A DNA stretch of 47,394 nt, taken from contig CAJQQC010000017.1 of assembly GCA_905480385.1 (NCBI GenBank), positions 1-47,394 on the forward strand. Direction: 5' to 3'. A program made the translations under genes and the position numbers. This document shows positions 1 through 10,900 of the stretch, piece by piece. The stretch is from an uncultured Winogradskyella sp. (GTDB lineage: Bacteria > Bacteroidota > Bacteroidia > Flavobacteriales > Flavobacteriaceae). A model generated the notes under the pieces. The model saw only the letters and a program-made list of their open reading frames with translations, searched no databases and had not been told where the DNA came from. Numbering within the stretch: position 1 is the first letter of the stretch; each line of letters opens with the position of its first letter.

Positions 1-23
1 TTTTTCTTTATATTTGTTTTAAT

Positions 24-1046
24 ATGAACGAAAATTTAGATCCAACTAACGAGAATTTTTCACCAGAAGAACTCGATGTCGAAAAGAAATTGAGACCACT
101 CTCATTCGATGACTTTACAGGCCAAGATCAAGTACTAGAAAATCTTCAGATTTTTGTTCAGGCAGCTAACCTAAGAGATGAGGCTTTAGACCACACTTTA
201 TTTCATGGACCTCCGGGTCTTGGTAAAACGACTTTAGCACATATTTTGGCTAATGAGTTAAGTGTTGGCATAAAGGTTACCTCTGGACCGGTTTTAGATA
301 AGCCAGGTGATTTAGCTGGTTTACTAACAAACCTTGACGAACGCGATGTTTTGTTTATCGATGAAATTCACCGTCTAAGTCCAATTGTAGAAGAGTATCT
401 CTACTCTGCGATGGAAGATTATAAGATTGATATTATGATTGAGTCTGGACCAAATGCCAGAACCGTTCAAATCAATTTAGCGCCTTTTACATTGGTTGGA
501 GCAACTACACGTTCAGGATTATTAACAGCTCCAATGCGTGCACGTTTTGGGATAAGTAGTAGACTTCAGTATTATAAAACGGAGTTACTAACAACAATTG
601 TTCAGCGAAGTGCTCAGATATTAAATATGCCAATAACAATGGAAGCTGCCATCGAAATTGCTGGTCGTAGTCGCGGGACACCTCGTATCGCAAACGCACT
701 TTTAAGACGAGTTCGAGATTTTGCTCAGATAAAAGGCGATGGTAATATCGATATCAAAATATCAAGATTTGCATTGGAAGCACTAAACGTCGATGCTCAC
801 GGTTTGGATGAAATGGATAATAAAATATTAACTACCATTATTGATAAATCTAAAGGTGGACCAGTCGGAATTACAACTTTAGCTACAGCTGTAAGTGAAA
901 GTTCAGAAACTATCGAAGAAGTATACGAACCCTTTTTAATCCAACAAGGATTTATTATGCGAACACCACGAGGACGAGAAGTTACAGAGCAAGCATATAA
1001 ACACTTAGGAAAAATTAAAGGGCCAACTCAAGGTGGTTTATTTTGA
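24..1046 (+). CDS. ruvB: Holliday junction branch migration helicase RuvB
   Basis: RuvB is the hexameric AAA+ motor that, with RuvA, drives branch migration of Holliday junctions during recombinational repair in the cytoplasm. The 340-residue product has the usual family length. Walker A (GPPGLGKTT) lies at residues 62-70, the Walker B/DEIH box around 112-116, the GATTR sensor motif in the middle, and a winged-helix end ([16 protein letters not shown]) at the C terminus. It starts with ATG. Its stop codon overlaps the TTG start of queG by four bases, so the two genes are probably translationally coupled. ruvA lies about 3.3 kb downstream rather than next to ruvB, with queG and maeB between them. 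The family assignment is secure. Confidence 0.98.
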   Translation: MNENLDPTNENFSPEELDVEKKLRPLSFDDFTGQDQVLENLQIFVQAANLRDEALDHTLFHGPPGLGKTTLAHILANELSVGIKVTSGPVLDKPGDLAGLLTNLDERDVLFIDEIHRLSPIVEEYLYSAMEDYKIDIMIESGPNARTVQINLAPFTLVGATTRSGLLTAPMRARFGISSRLQYYKTELLTTIVQRSAQILNMPITMEAAIEIAGRSRGTPRIANALLRRVRDFAQIKGDGNIDIKISRFALEALNVDAHGLDEMDNKILTTIIDKSKGGPVGITTLATAVSESSETIEEVYEPFLIQQGFIMRTPRGREVTEQAYKHLGKIKGPTQGGLF

Positions 1047-1969
1047 TTAATAATAAAACAAAATACACACAACTTATTAAAACCGAAGCCAAACGCCTCG
1101 GTTTTTTGTCTTGTGGTATAAGTAAAGCTGAATTCCTAGAACAAGAAGCACCGCGACTAGAAGCGTGGCTTAATAAAAATATGCATGGCGAAATGCGTTA
1201 CATGGAAAACCATTTCGATAAAAGATTAGACCCAACACTATTGGTAGAAGGTTCAAAAAGTGTAGTATCCTTGTTACTTAATTATTATCCAGAGGAAGTT
1301 CAGCTAGAGGATACATATAAACTCTCAAAATATGCTTACGGTACAGATTATCATTTTGTTATAAAAGATAAGCTAAAAGAACTTCTTTATGTAATTCAAG
1401 AAGAAATAGGAGAAGTTAATGGACGTGCTTTTGTGGATTCCGCACCTGTTTTAGATAAAGCTTGGGCAGCTAAAAGCGGATTAGGTTGGATTGGAAAACA
1501 TAGTAATCTATTAAGTCAAAAAACAGGTTCTTTTTATTTTATAGCTGAACTTATTATTGACTTAGAACTAGAATACGATACACCAACAACTGACCATTGT
1601 GGCAGTTGTACAGCATGTATTGATGCTTGCCCAACTCAAGCGATTACGGAACCTTATGTTGTCAATGGTAGTAAGTGCATATCTTATTTTACAATAGAAT
1701 TAAAAGAAAATATACCTACAGAATTCAAAGGTGAATTTGACGATTGGATGTTTGGCTGTGATGTATGCCAAGATGTTTGCCCTTGGAACCGTTTTAGTAA
1801 ATCTCATAACGAACCCTTATTTAATCCACATCCAGAACTCTTATCTATGACAAAAAAAGATTGGGATGAGATTACCGAAGATACTTTTAGGAAAGTATTT
1901 AAAAAATCTGCGGTAAAGCGTACAAAGTTTACTGGATTACAACGCAATATTAAGTTTTTGAAAGATTGA
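1043..1969 (+). CDS. queG: Epoxyqueuosine reductase QueG
   Basis: QueG catalyses the last step of queuosine synthesis, reducing epoxyqueuosine to queuosine in tRNA anticodons, using cobalamin and two [4Fe-4S] clusters. The 308-residue protein shows the two ferredoxin-like cysteine motifs: [12 protein letters not shown] near residue 190 and CDVCQDVCP near 238. The N-terminal half carries the conserved [19 protein letters not shown] segment. The best start is the TTG at 1043, inside the TTGA overlap with the ruvB stop. A terminator-like hairpin is embedded in codons 13-22 (listed separately). No other member of the queuosine pathway is in the window. The family call is firm; only the exact start rests on the overlap argument. 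Confidence 0.96.
   Translation: MINNKTKYTQLIKTEAKRLGFLSCGISKAEFLEQEAPRLEAWLNKNMHGEMRYMENHFDKRLDPTLLVEGSKSVVSLLLNYYPEEVQLEDTYKLSKYAYGTDYHFVIKDKLKELLYVIQEEIGEVNGRAFVDSAPVLDKAWAAKSGLGWIGKHSNLLSQKTGSFYFIAELIIDLELEYDTPTTDHCGSCTACIDACPTQAITEPYVVNGSKCISYFTIELKENIPTEFKGEFDDWMFGCDVCQDVCPWNRFSKSHNEPLFNPHPELLSMTKKDWDEITEDTFRKVFKKSAVKRTKFTGLQRNIKFLKD
1079..1107 (+). terminator. Terminator-like hairpin inside the 5' end of queG
   Basis: AAAACCGA (1079-1086) pairs perfectly with TCGGTTTT (1098-1105) around an 11-nt loop, and the run of T continues to 1107. This has the shape of an intrinsic terminator but lies inside the queG coding sequence, about 33 nt after the ruvB stop. It may attenuate read-through from ruvB into queG. 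It could also be chance in an AT-rich gene start. Confidence 0.3.
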
Positions 1970-1997
1970 ATATTCAATATATCAATTCTTATCTTTG
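1966..1997 (+). promoter_or_regulatory. Bacteroidota-type promoter of maeB
   Basis: TTG at 1966-1968, a 21-nt spacer, then TATCTTTG at 1990-1997, which fits the Bacteroidota housekeeping consensus (-33 TTG/TTTG and -7 TAnnTTTG). The box ends 22 nt before the maeB start codon. The -33 element overlaps the last codon and stop of queG. Confidence 0.6.
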
Positions 1998-2019
1998 TAG
2001 CTTAATTTATTTTTAAATT

Positions 2020-4308
2020 ATGAGTAAAGAGAGTAAAAGGCGAGAAGCATTAGTATATCATGCAAAGCCTACGCCAGGTAAGATAAAAATAGTACCTACA
2101 AAAAAGTACGCATCTCAGAGAGATTTAGCGTTGGCTTACTCACCAGGTGTTGCAGAACCTTGTTTAGAAATAGAAAAGGACAAAGAAAACGTCTACAAAT
2201 ACACCACAAAAGGAAACTTAGTAGCTGTAATTTCTAATGGTACAGCTGTTTTGGGTTTAGGTAATATTGGTCCTGAAGCTTCAAAACCTGTTATGGAAGG
2301 TAAGGGTTTACTTTTTAAAATATTCGCAGATATAGACGTTTTTGATATCGAAGTTGATACAGAAAATGTAGATGAATTCATAGAAACTGTAAAGAATATC
2401 GCACCAACTTTTGGTGGGATTAATCTTGAAGATATAAAGGCTCCTGAAGCATTTGAAATTGAACGTCGCTTAAAGGAAGAACTTGATATTCCTGTTATGC
2501 ATGACGACCAACATGGTACTGCAATTATTTCCGCTGCTGCATTATTAAATGCCTTAGAGCTTGCAGAAAAAGATATAAAAGAAGTTAAGATTGTTGTTAG
2601 TGGTGCTGGTGCAGCAGCAATCTCGTGTACACGATTATACCAAGCTTTTGGAGCAAAACGAGAAAATATCGTTATGCTAGATAGCAAAGGTGTTATCCGT
2701 GATGATAGAGATAATTTAACAAGTCAAAAAGCAGAGTTTGCAACAAATCGCAAAATAGATACTTTAGACGCAGCAATGGTAGATGCGGATGTTTTTGTTG
2801 GACTTTCTATGGCAGATATCGTTACGCCAGATATGCTAAAAGTTATGGCTACCAATCCTATTGTTTTTGCCATGGCAAATCCAAATCCTGAAATTGGTTA
2901 TCAATTAGCATTAGATACAAGAGATGATATTATTATGGCTACAGGACGCAGTGATAATCCTAATCAAGTTAATAATGTTCTTGGGTTTCCTTTTATTTTC
3001 AGAGGCGCCTTGGATGTAAGAGCAACAAAAATTAACGAGGCCATGAAAATGGCTGCAGTTAAGGCTTTATCTAAATTAGCTAAAGAACCCGTTCCCGAAC
3101 AAGTTAATATTGCTTATGGCGAAACACGCCTCACATTTGGAAAAGACTACATAATTCCAAAACCATTTGACCCTAGATTAATTGCCGAGGTACCTCCAGC
3201 TGTTGCAAAAGCAGCTATGAAAAGTGGTGTTGCTAAAGAACCAATAGAGGATTGGGAAAAATATCAAAATAGCTTATTAGAGCGCTTAGGCTCAGATAAT
3301 AAACTAGTTCGTTTGCTATTAAACCGAGCCAGGACTAATCCTAAAAAGGTAGTTTTTGCTGAAGCGGATCAGTTAGATGTCTTAAAAGCGGCTCAAATTG
3401 TTTATGAAGAAGGTGTCGCCATTCCTGTTTTATTAGGGAGAAGAGATACTATTTTGGAGTTGATGACAGAAATTGAATTTGATGAATCTGACGTTTTAAT
3501 TATTGACCCTAAATCTGACGAAGAGCTAGATCGGAAAAATAAGTATGCCGATTCTTATTGGAAGCGTCATGAGCGTAATGGTGTAACAAAATATTCTGCA
3601 CGAAAAATTATGCGAGAGCGTAATTATTTTGCAGCAATGATGGTTAACCAAGGCGATGCAGACGCATTAATATCGGGTTATTCTCGAAGTTATCCTAGTG
3701 TGGTAAAACCTATGTTAGAGCTTATTGGTATGTCAAAAGGAGTTTCTCGTATAGCGACTACAAATGTTATGATGACGCAAAGAGGGCCATTGTTTTTGAG
3801 TGATACGGCTATTAACATAAATCCTTCTTCGAAGGATTTGGCTAAAATTACACAGATGACTTCTAATGCTGCAAAGATGTTTGGTATAGAACCTGTAATG
3901 GCAATGGTATCTTATTCTAACTTTGGGTCTTCAGAAAATGAGACTGCAGAAAAAGTAAGAAATGCGGTTGAGTATCTTCATAGAACATATCCAGATATGA
4001 TTGTAGATGGCGAACTTCAAGCAGATTTTGCCTTAAATTCTGAAATGTTACAAGACATTTTTCCTTTTTCAAGATTAGCAGGGCGCAAGGTAAATACACT
4101 TATTTTTCCAAATTTGGAGTCTGCAAATATTACTTACAAACTATTAAAGGAATTGAATAAAGCAGAATCTATAGGGCCAATTATGATGGGCTTAAGAAAA
4201 CCTGCACATATCCTTCAACTTGGAGCAAGTGTTGACGAAATAGTAAATATGACAGCAATTGCAGTAATAGATGCTCAAGAACGTGAAAAACGTAAGCAAA
4301 AAAAGTAA
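2020..4308 (+). CDS. maeB: NADP-dependent malic enzyme with phosphotransacetylase-like domain
   Basis: This enzyme oxidatively decarboxylates malate to pyruvate with NADP, supplying NADPH and pyruvate. At 762 residues it is the typical long MaeB form. The malic enzyme part is residues 1 to about 420, with the catalytic tyrosine in AYSPGVAEPC (Y40), the lysine in VMEGKG (K95), metal-binding residues in HDDQHGTA and a Rossmann motif (VVSGAGAAAIS) near 192. The C-terminal phosphotransacetylase-like domain runs from about 430 to 755 and in MaeB proteins is generally thought to be regulatory rather than a working transferase. It has its own promoter and sits between queG and ruvA. Confidence 0.96.
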   Translation: MSKESKRREALVYHAKPTPGKIKIVPTKKYASQRDLALAYSPGVAEPCLEIEKDKENVYKYTTKGNLVAVISNGTAVLGLGNIGPEASKPVMEGKGLLFKIFADIDVFDIEVDTENVDEFIETVKNIAPTFGGINLEDIKAPEAFEIERRLKEELDIPVMHDDQHGTAIISAAALLNALELAEKDIKEVKIVVSGAGAAAISCTRLYQAFGAKRENIVMLDSKGVIRDDRDNLTSQKAEFATNRKIDTLDAAMVDADVFVGLSMADIVTPDMLKVMATNPIVFAMANPNPEIGYQLALDTRDDIIMATGRSDNPNQVNNVLGFPFIFRGALDVRATKINEAMKMAAVKALSKLAKEPVPEQVNIAYGETRLTFGKDYIIPKPFDPRLIAEVPPAVAKAAMKSGVAKEPIEDWEKYQNSLLERLGSDNKLVRLLLNRARTNPKKVVFAEADQLDVLKAAQIVYEEGVAIPVLLGRRDTILELMTEIEFDESDVLIIDPKSDEELDRKNKYADSYWKRHERNGVTKYSARKIMRERNYFAAMMVNQGDADALISGYSRSYPSVVKPMLELIGMSKGVSRIATTNVMMTQRGPLFLSDTAININPSSKDLAKITQMTSNAAKMFGIEPVMAMVSYSNFGSSENETAEKVRNAVEYLHRTYPDMIVDGELQADFALNSEMLQDIFPFSRLAGRKVNTLIFPNLESANITYKLLKELNKAESIGPIMMGLRKPAHILQLGASVDEIVNMTAIAVIDAQEREKRKQKK

Positions 4309-4352
4309 ATGTTTTCCTCTTTTATGAGGCTATTTAGTCTCAATAATTTTAT

Positions 4353-4360
4353 TACATTTG
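4353..4360 (+). promoter_or_regulatory. Probable -7 element upstream of ruvA
   Basis: TACATTTG matches the Bacteroidota -7 consensus TAnnTTTG and lies 24 nt before the ruvA ATG. No good TTG -33 element is visible at the right distance, only T-rich sequence. It would also serve sprA if sprA is co-transcribed with ruvA. Confidence 0.4.
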
Positions 4361-4384
4361 AGGCATTAACTTTTTTTTAACTAC

Positions 4385-4966
4385 ATGATTACACACATAG
4401 AGGGAAGGCTTGTTGAGAAGAATCCAACAGATGTAGTTATTGATTGTAATGGAATGGGGTATATGATTAATATTTCATTGCACACATTTGGTCAAATTCC
4501 CGACAAAGAACATCTAAAATTATACATACATCTTCAAGTGAAAGAAGATAGTCATACATTGTTTGGTTTTTCCTCAAAAACTGAACGAGAAATTTTTAGA
4601 TTATTACTTTCTGTTAGTGGTATTGGTGCAAGTACAGCCCGCACTATGTTGTCATCTCTTAGCCCAGACCAAGTAAAAGAGGCTATTGCTTCTGCAGATG
4701 TAGCTACTATTCAATCTGTAAAAGGAATTGGGGCTAAAACAGCACAGCGTGTAATCCTAGATTTAAAGGATAAAGTGTTAAAGGTTTATGGAATTGATGA
4801 AGTTTCAATAAACCAAAGCAATACTAATAAAAGTGAAGCGTTATCTGCATTAGAGGTTTTAGGATTTAACAAAAAACAATCAGAAAAAGTTATTGAAAAG
4901 CTTTTATCACAACAACCAGATGCCAATGTTGAAAAATTAATCAAAGACGCTTTAAAAAACTTATAA
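4385..4966 (+). CDS. ruvA: Holliday junction DNA helicase subunit RuvA
   Basis: RuvA is the tetrameric protein that recognises Holliday junctions and loads RuvB. The 193-residue product has the family length: an N-terminal OB-fold (residues 1-65), two helix-hairpin-helix motifs (SGIGASTARTML near 78-89 and KGIGAKTAQRVI near 113-124), and a C-terminal domain (EALSALEVLGFNKKQSEKVI) that contacts RuvB. The sprA start follows the stop by only five bases, suggesting one transcript for a DNA repair gene and a secretion gene. The ruvA-sprA order is, to my knowledge, common in Flavobacteriia. Confidence 0.97.
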   Translation: MITHIEGRLVEKNPTDVVIDCNGMGYMINISLHTFGQIPDKEHLKLYIHLQVKEDSHTLFGFSSKTEREIFRLLLSVSGIGASTARTMLSSLSPDQVKEAIASADVATIQSVKGIGAKTAQRVILDLKDKVLKVYGIDEVSINQSNTNKSEALSALEVLGFNKKQSEKVIEKLLSQQPDANVEKLIKDALKNL

Positions 4967-4971
4967 CTCTT

Positions 4972-7900
4972 TTGAATACAACCCACAATAATAACTCCTT
5001 CAATTTAGTCAAATTAAAATATGGACTACTACTTATAGGTTTTTTATGTTTTGGAATTACTGCGGCACAAACTAATCCTGCTGCACAAGATTCTACAAAA
5101 ACAACATTTACATTTGGAGAAATTAAGCTACCAAAAATAGGGAGTATACAGTCTAAATACACCTATGACCCACTTTTAAATAGATACATATACAATGAGA
5201 AGATTGGAGAGTTCAATGTCAATTATCCATTGATTTTAACTCCTGAACAGTTTCAGAAATTACTACAGCGTGAAAAACTTAATGCATATTACAAAGAAAA
5301 AATAGATGCAGCTTCTGGGCAAAAAGAAGGCAGTGAAGATGCTCAGAAAAATTTGTTACCTGATTTTTATGTTAACTCTGATTTTTTTGAAACTATTTTT
5401 GGAGGTAATACTATTTCTGTGATTCCTCAAGGTTCTGTAGATGTCGATTTAGGGGTTTTATTTTCACAACAAGATAATCCAACTTTTACACCTCGTAATC
5501 GAAGTAATTTCACATTCGATTTTGATCAGCGTATTAGCATGAGTTTAACAGGTACAGTCGGAACAAGATTACAGGTTAATGCACAATATGATACAGAACG
5601 AACTTTTGATTTTCAAAACCTAGTAAAATTAGAATATACCCCTACTGAAGACGATATCATACAAAAGATAGAAGTGGGTAATGTCAATATGCCATTAAAC
5701 AGCACTTTAATAACAGGTGCACAAAGTTTGTTTGGTGTAAAAACAGAATTACAATTTGGAAAAACTAAAGTAACTGCTGTATTTTCTGAACAACAATCAG
5801 AATCTCGTTCTGTGACTGCACAAGGTGGAGGAACTCTAGAAGAATTTGAATTTTTTGCAAGAGATTATGATGAAAATCGTCACTTTTTCTTAGCACAATA
5901 TTTTGAGCAGAACTATGATAAGGCTATGCTAACTTATCCCTATTTGAGTACACAAGTTCAGGTGACCAGAATAGAAGTTTGGGTAACTAACAGAAATAAT
6001 CAGACGCAAAATGTACGTAACGTTGTGGCTTTACAGGATTTAGGTGAGGTGAGAATAGAAGATATAGGTTTAGATATTACACCACCAAACTTTATAAATT
6101 TTAACCCAAACGGTAACAATCCTCAAGGTTTTCCTGATAATCCAAACAATAACTTTGACCCTACAAATATTGGTGGTCCAAACTCTGAACTTAATGATAA
6201 TGTAAGAGATATTACTAATGTACAAAGTGGTATAAATATTCCGGTTAATGAAGGTTTTGATTATGGTATTTTAGAGAGTGCACGTAAACTAAACCAAGGG
6301 CAAGACTATCAATTAAATACACAATTAGGCTATATTTCGTTAAATCAACGTCTATTAAATGATGAGGTTTTAGCGGTAGCGTTTCAGTATACTGTTGGTG
6401 GAGAAGTATATCAAGTTGGTGAGTTTGCCAATGACGGTGTAGATGCAACAGACGTTACAGTTAATCCTGGTAACGGAAATCAGGTAGTAAATAACCAAAG
6501 TTTAGTACTTAAAATGTTGAAGAGTGCTGTAACAGCTGTTGAAGAGCCTATCTGGAATTTAATGATGAAAAATATTTATGACACAGGAGCTTTTCAATTA
6601 TCTCAAGAGGATTTTAGATTAAATATATTTTATACAGAAGCTTCTCCTTTGAATTACATTACGCCTGCTGTAGTCAACGGAGTTACTGTGCCTTTTCCAG
6701 AATTGTATGACAATAATACTAACACAACAGTAGATGATACTGAGATTGAAGAAACACCATTAATTCGATTATTTCATTTAGATAGATTAAATTTTAACGG
6801 TGACCCACAAGAAGGAGGTGATGGATTCTTTGATTTTGTTCCAAATAGAACCGTTATTGTTCAGAATGGAAAAATTATTTTCACAAAAGTGCAACCTTTT
6901 GGTGAGTACTTATTTGATGTTTTATCTGACCCAAATAATCTGACTGAAGATTATGATAACGACGCATCATATAATCCAAATCAGGAAAAGTACGTATACG
7001 ATTTACTATATAAATCAACAAAAACTCAAGCATTAGAAGATTCTGAAAAAAATAAATTTCAGATAAAAGGACGTTTTAAAAGTAGCGGTGGTAGTGGAGG
7101 TATACCAATTCCATTTAATGCTGCACGTGGTTCTGTAAGGGTTACGGCAAACGGGCAGTTATTAGTCGAAGGTGTAGATTATACAGTAAATTATGCATCG
7201 GGTCGAGTAGAGATTTTAGATGAAGCTCTTAAAGCTTCAAATACCCCAATCAGTGTAGATGTAGAAAATAATGCGTTATTTGGTCAGCAAACACGTCGTT
7301 TTACAGGTATTAATGTAGAACATCAGTTTAATGAGAATTTCTTATTAGGAGGAACACTTTTAAACTTAAACGAGCGTCCAATCACTCAAAAAGCAAACTT
7401 TGATTCTGAACCAATTAATAACACCATTTTTGGTATCAACGGAAACTTCGCTACTGAAGTACCATTCTTTACACGTTTGGTAAATAAATTACCTAACACA
7501 GATACAGATGTAGCTTCTAATTTTTCGGTTAGAGGCGAGTTTGCATATTTAGCTCCCGGTGCTCCCAAAGGAACAAATTTTGATGGTGAAGCTACAGCAT
7601 ATATTGATGATTTTGAAGGTACACAAGGTAATATAGATTTACTATCACCATTTGCGTGGAACCTATCAAGTAGACCTTTAGATTTAGGTCGTATATATTC
7701 TCAAGGTAATGAAGATGCTTTAGGAATTCAAAATGGTTTTGATAGAGCACTTTTAAACTGGTACACCATTGACCCTATCTTTTATGGAACCCAACGTCCA
7801 AGTGGAATTACAGACGATGATGTTTCTAACTTATATACAAGACGTGTTTTTATTAGGGAGATTTTTCCCGAAATAGATTTAGTACAAGGGCAACAGGCAG

Positions 7901-10900
7901 TTATAAATACATTAGATTTAACATATTACCCATCAGAGCGTGGACCTTATAACTTTGACCCAACAGCAGCAAATGGTCAAGCACTTAACCCTAATGATAG
8001 TTGGGCTGGTATTACAAGACAAATAACGTCTACAGATTTTGAACAAGCCAATGTAGAATACATTGAGTTTTGGGTGCAAGATCCTTTTTTAGATAACCCA
8101 ACTGGTCAAGGAGGAAAACTAACAATTAACTTAGGTAATATTTCTGAAGATGTTCTTAAAGATGGTAAAAAGCAATTTGAAAATGGATTACCTGAAGACG
8201 GTAATATTGACTTTTTGCAAAATATAAATTTACAAACACCTTACGCAGTTCCCCAAAATCAATCGCTAATATATACGTTTGGTACATTAGGACAGGAACG
8301 TATCAATCAAGATGTTGGTTACGATGGTTATGACGATCTAGAAGAGCAAGATATTGTTGCTTTTATGTCCCAACAGACAGGTACGGCATTAGATTTTGGA
8401 GCAGATCCATCTTTGGATAATTATGCATATTTTTTAAATACTGAAGGAGATATTTTTCAACGTTATAGAAGTTATAATGGTTTTGAGGGCAATACACCAG
8501 ATGAATTTTCTCAAACTAATCGAGGTAATACAACACAGCCTGATGTCGAAGATATCAACAGAGATAATACAATGAATACTATTAACAGCTATTTCGAGTA
8601 CGAAGTAGATGTTACACCAACAACATTAAATGCCAACAATCCTCAAATTAATGATGTTAAAGTAGCTCCAGTAACATTACCTAACGGAAATACAAGAGAT
8701 GTAACTTGGTATCAATTTAGATTGCCAATATCTGAACCAACAAGAGCTGTTGGAGGTATTACTGATATAAGATCAGTACGTTTTGCACGTCTATATTTAA
8801 CTGATTTTACAGAACAAACAGTAATGCGATTTGCAACTCTAGATTTGGTACGCAGTGATTGGAGACGTTTTACACAGGATTTAGATAACAATACTACAAA
8901 TAATAGTGCTAATGCAGAGTTCAATGTAGCTATTATTGGTATTCAAGAAAATGATGGTAACTATGTTATTCCACCAGGCGTAAGACGTGAAGAATTAAAC
9001 AATAATAACAATGTTATTCGTCAAAATGAACAATCTTTAGTTTTAGAAGCCTGCGACCTAGAGGAAACAGATTCTCGAGGTGTTTTTAAGAATATTAGCT
9101 TAGATATGCGTCAATACAAAAAATTGCGTATGTTCCTGCACGCTCAAGGACAAGAAAATCAAGTATTGGATGATGGAGAGTTAGTAGCCTTTATAAGATT
9201 AGGTAATGATTTTACGGATAACTTTTATCAAGTCGAAATTCCATTACTCAATAGTGATTTAATACCAAATGGCGCCACATCTTTAGAGCGTCGTATTTGG
9301 CCAGAAGAGAATGAGATTAATATTCCATTAGAATTACTTCAAGAGATAAAATCTAGAGGTATTTCCACCCAGACATTAGCTAATCAAGATCCAACATATT
9401 ATGATGTTATAAATGACGAGCTAAGTGCATCACCTGTTGCTGAATTTCCTTCTGGAGGTATCGCAAATAAACGTGTTGCCATAAAAGGTAATCCTAACTT
9501 TGGTAATGTCAGAGTACTTATGGTTGGTCTTAAGCACTCAGGTAAAAATAGAACACCAGTTTGTGGTGAGGTATGGTTTAACGAGCTCCGAATGTCGGAT
9601 TTAGAAAACGAAGGTGGTTGGGCAGCTATAATGTCAATGGATACCAATTTTGCAGATTTTGCAACTGTTAGTGCTTCAGGAAAGAGGAGTACCATTGGTT
9701 TTGGTGGATTAGAGCAAAGCCCTAATGAAAGAAGTCGTGAGGATGTTATAGGATTTGATGTCGTAACTAACGTGAAATTAGGTCAGTTATTACCAAAAAA
9801 ATGGGGTATTAATTTACCATTGAGTTATACACATAGTGAAGAGTTAATCACACCTCAGTTTGATGCATTTTATAATGATTTGACTTTAGAGTCACGTGTT
9901 GATGCTGCCCAGTCTGCTGAAGAAGCAGAGCAAATAGAACGTCAGTCTGAAACGTATACTAAACGTCGTAGTATAAATTTTATTGGTGTTAAAAAGCAAC
10001 GTACTAATTCGGAAAAACTAAAACGTTTTTATGATGTCGAAAACTTAACCTTTAACTATTCTAATAATAAAATTGAAAGTCGAGATTTTGAGATAGAACG
10101 TTCACTACAACAAAATATTAGAGCTGGTGTCAACTACACTTATGGTTTTGAACCAAAAAAGATTGAACCATTCAAGAAAAATGATTCCCTTTTTACAGGG
10201 AAATATTGGAAGATTTTAAAAGATTTTAATTTTAATCTTTTACCTACAAACTTCTCAATTAATACAGACATTAATCGAAACTTTAATAGCCAAAAATTTA
10301 GAGAGGTTGCACTTGCAGGAAATAATATAGGAATCGAAGAAGTGTTTAGACGAAACTATACATTCGATTTTCAGTATGCTGTAAATTATAATCTTACAGA
10401 TAACTTAAGTGTTAACTTCACGGCAAGTAACAATAATATTGTACGTAATTATTTTATTGATGATCGACTTAATGGACGTCAAGACCCTGAGTTAGATATT
10501 TGGGACGGTTTCTTTGATGTTGGCGACCCAAATATTCAAAACCAGCAGATTTTACTTAATTACGAATTACCACTTAATAAGATTCCTATTTTAAGTTTCT
10601 TACAGTCGACTTATACGTATAATAGTGACTTTAGATGGCAAAAAGGCTCTGATTTAAATTTGGATTTCCCATTTGAAAACCCAGATGGAAGTTTCTCAAA
10701 TTTTAACCTAGGTAATTCAATTCAGAATTCTAACACTCATACACTTAATACAACATTAAATATGGAGTCGTTGTATAAAGAATTGGGTATTAAAAAAGCA
10801 AACAATACGAGACGTAATAGAACATCTCAAAGAAATGCTGATGGCAGTCGAAGAAATAATACACAAAATACTCCAAAAAAGAATAACACGGGTAAAAAGA

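Noticed and set aside
2193-2687. 164-codon - strand frame opposite maeB
   Set aside because: The + strand is clearly malic enzyme, and the antisense product has no domain or plausible start context.
4325-4342. Short hairpin after maeB (TGAGGC/GTCTCA)
   Set aside because: Six base pairs with a G-T pair and no proper T run; too weak to call a terminator.
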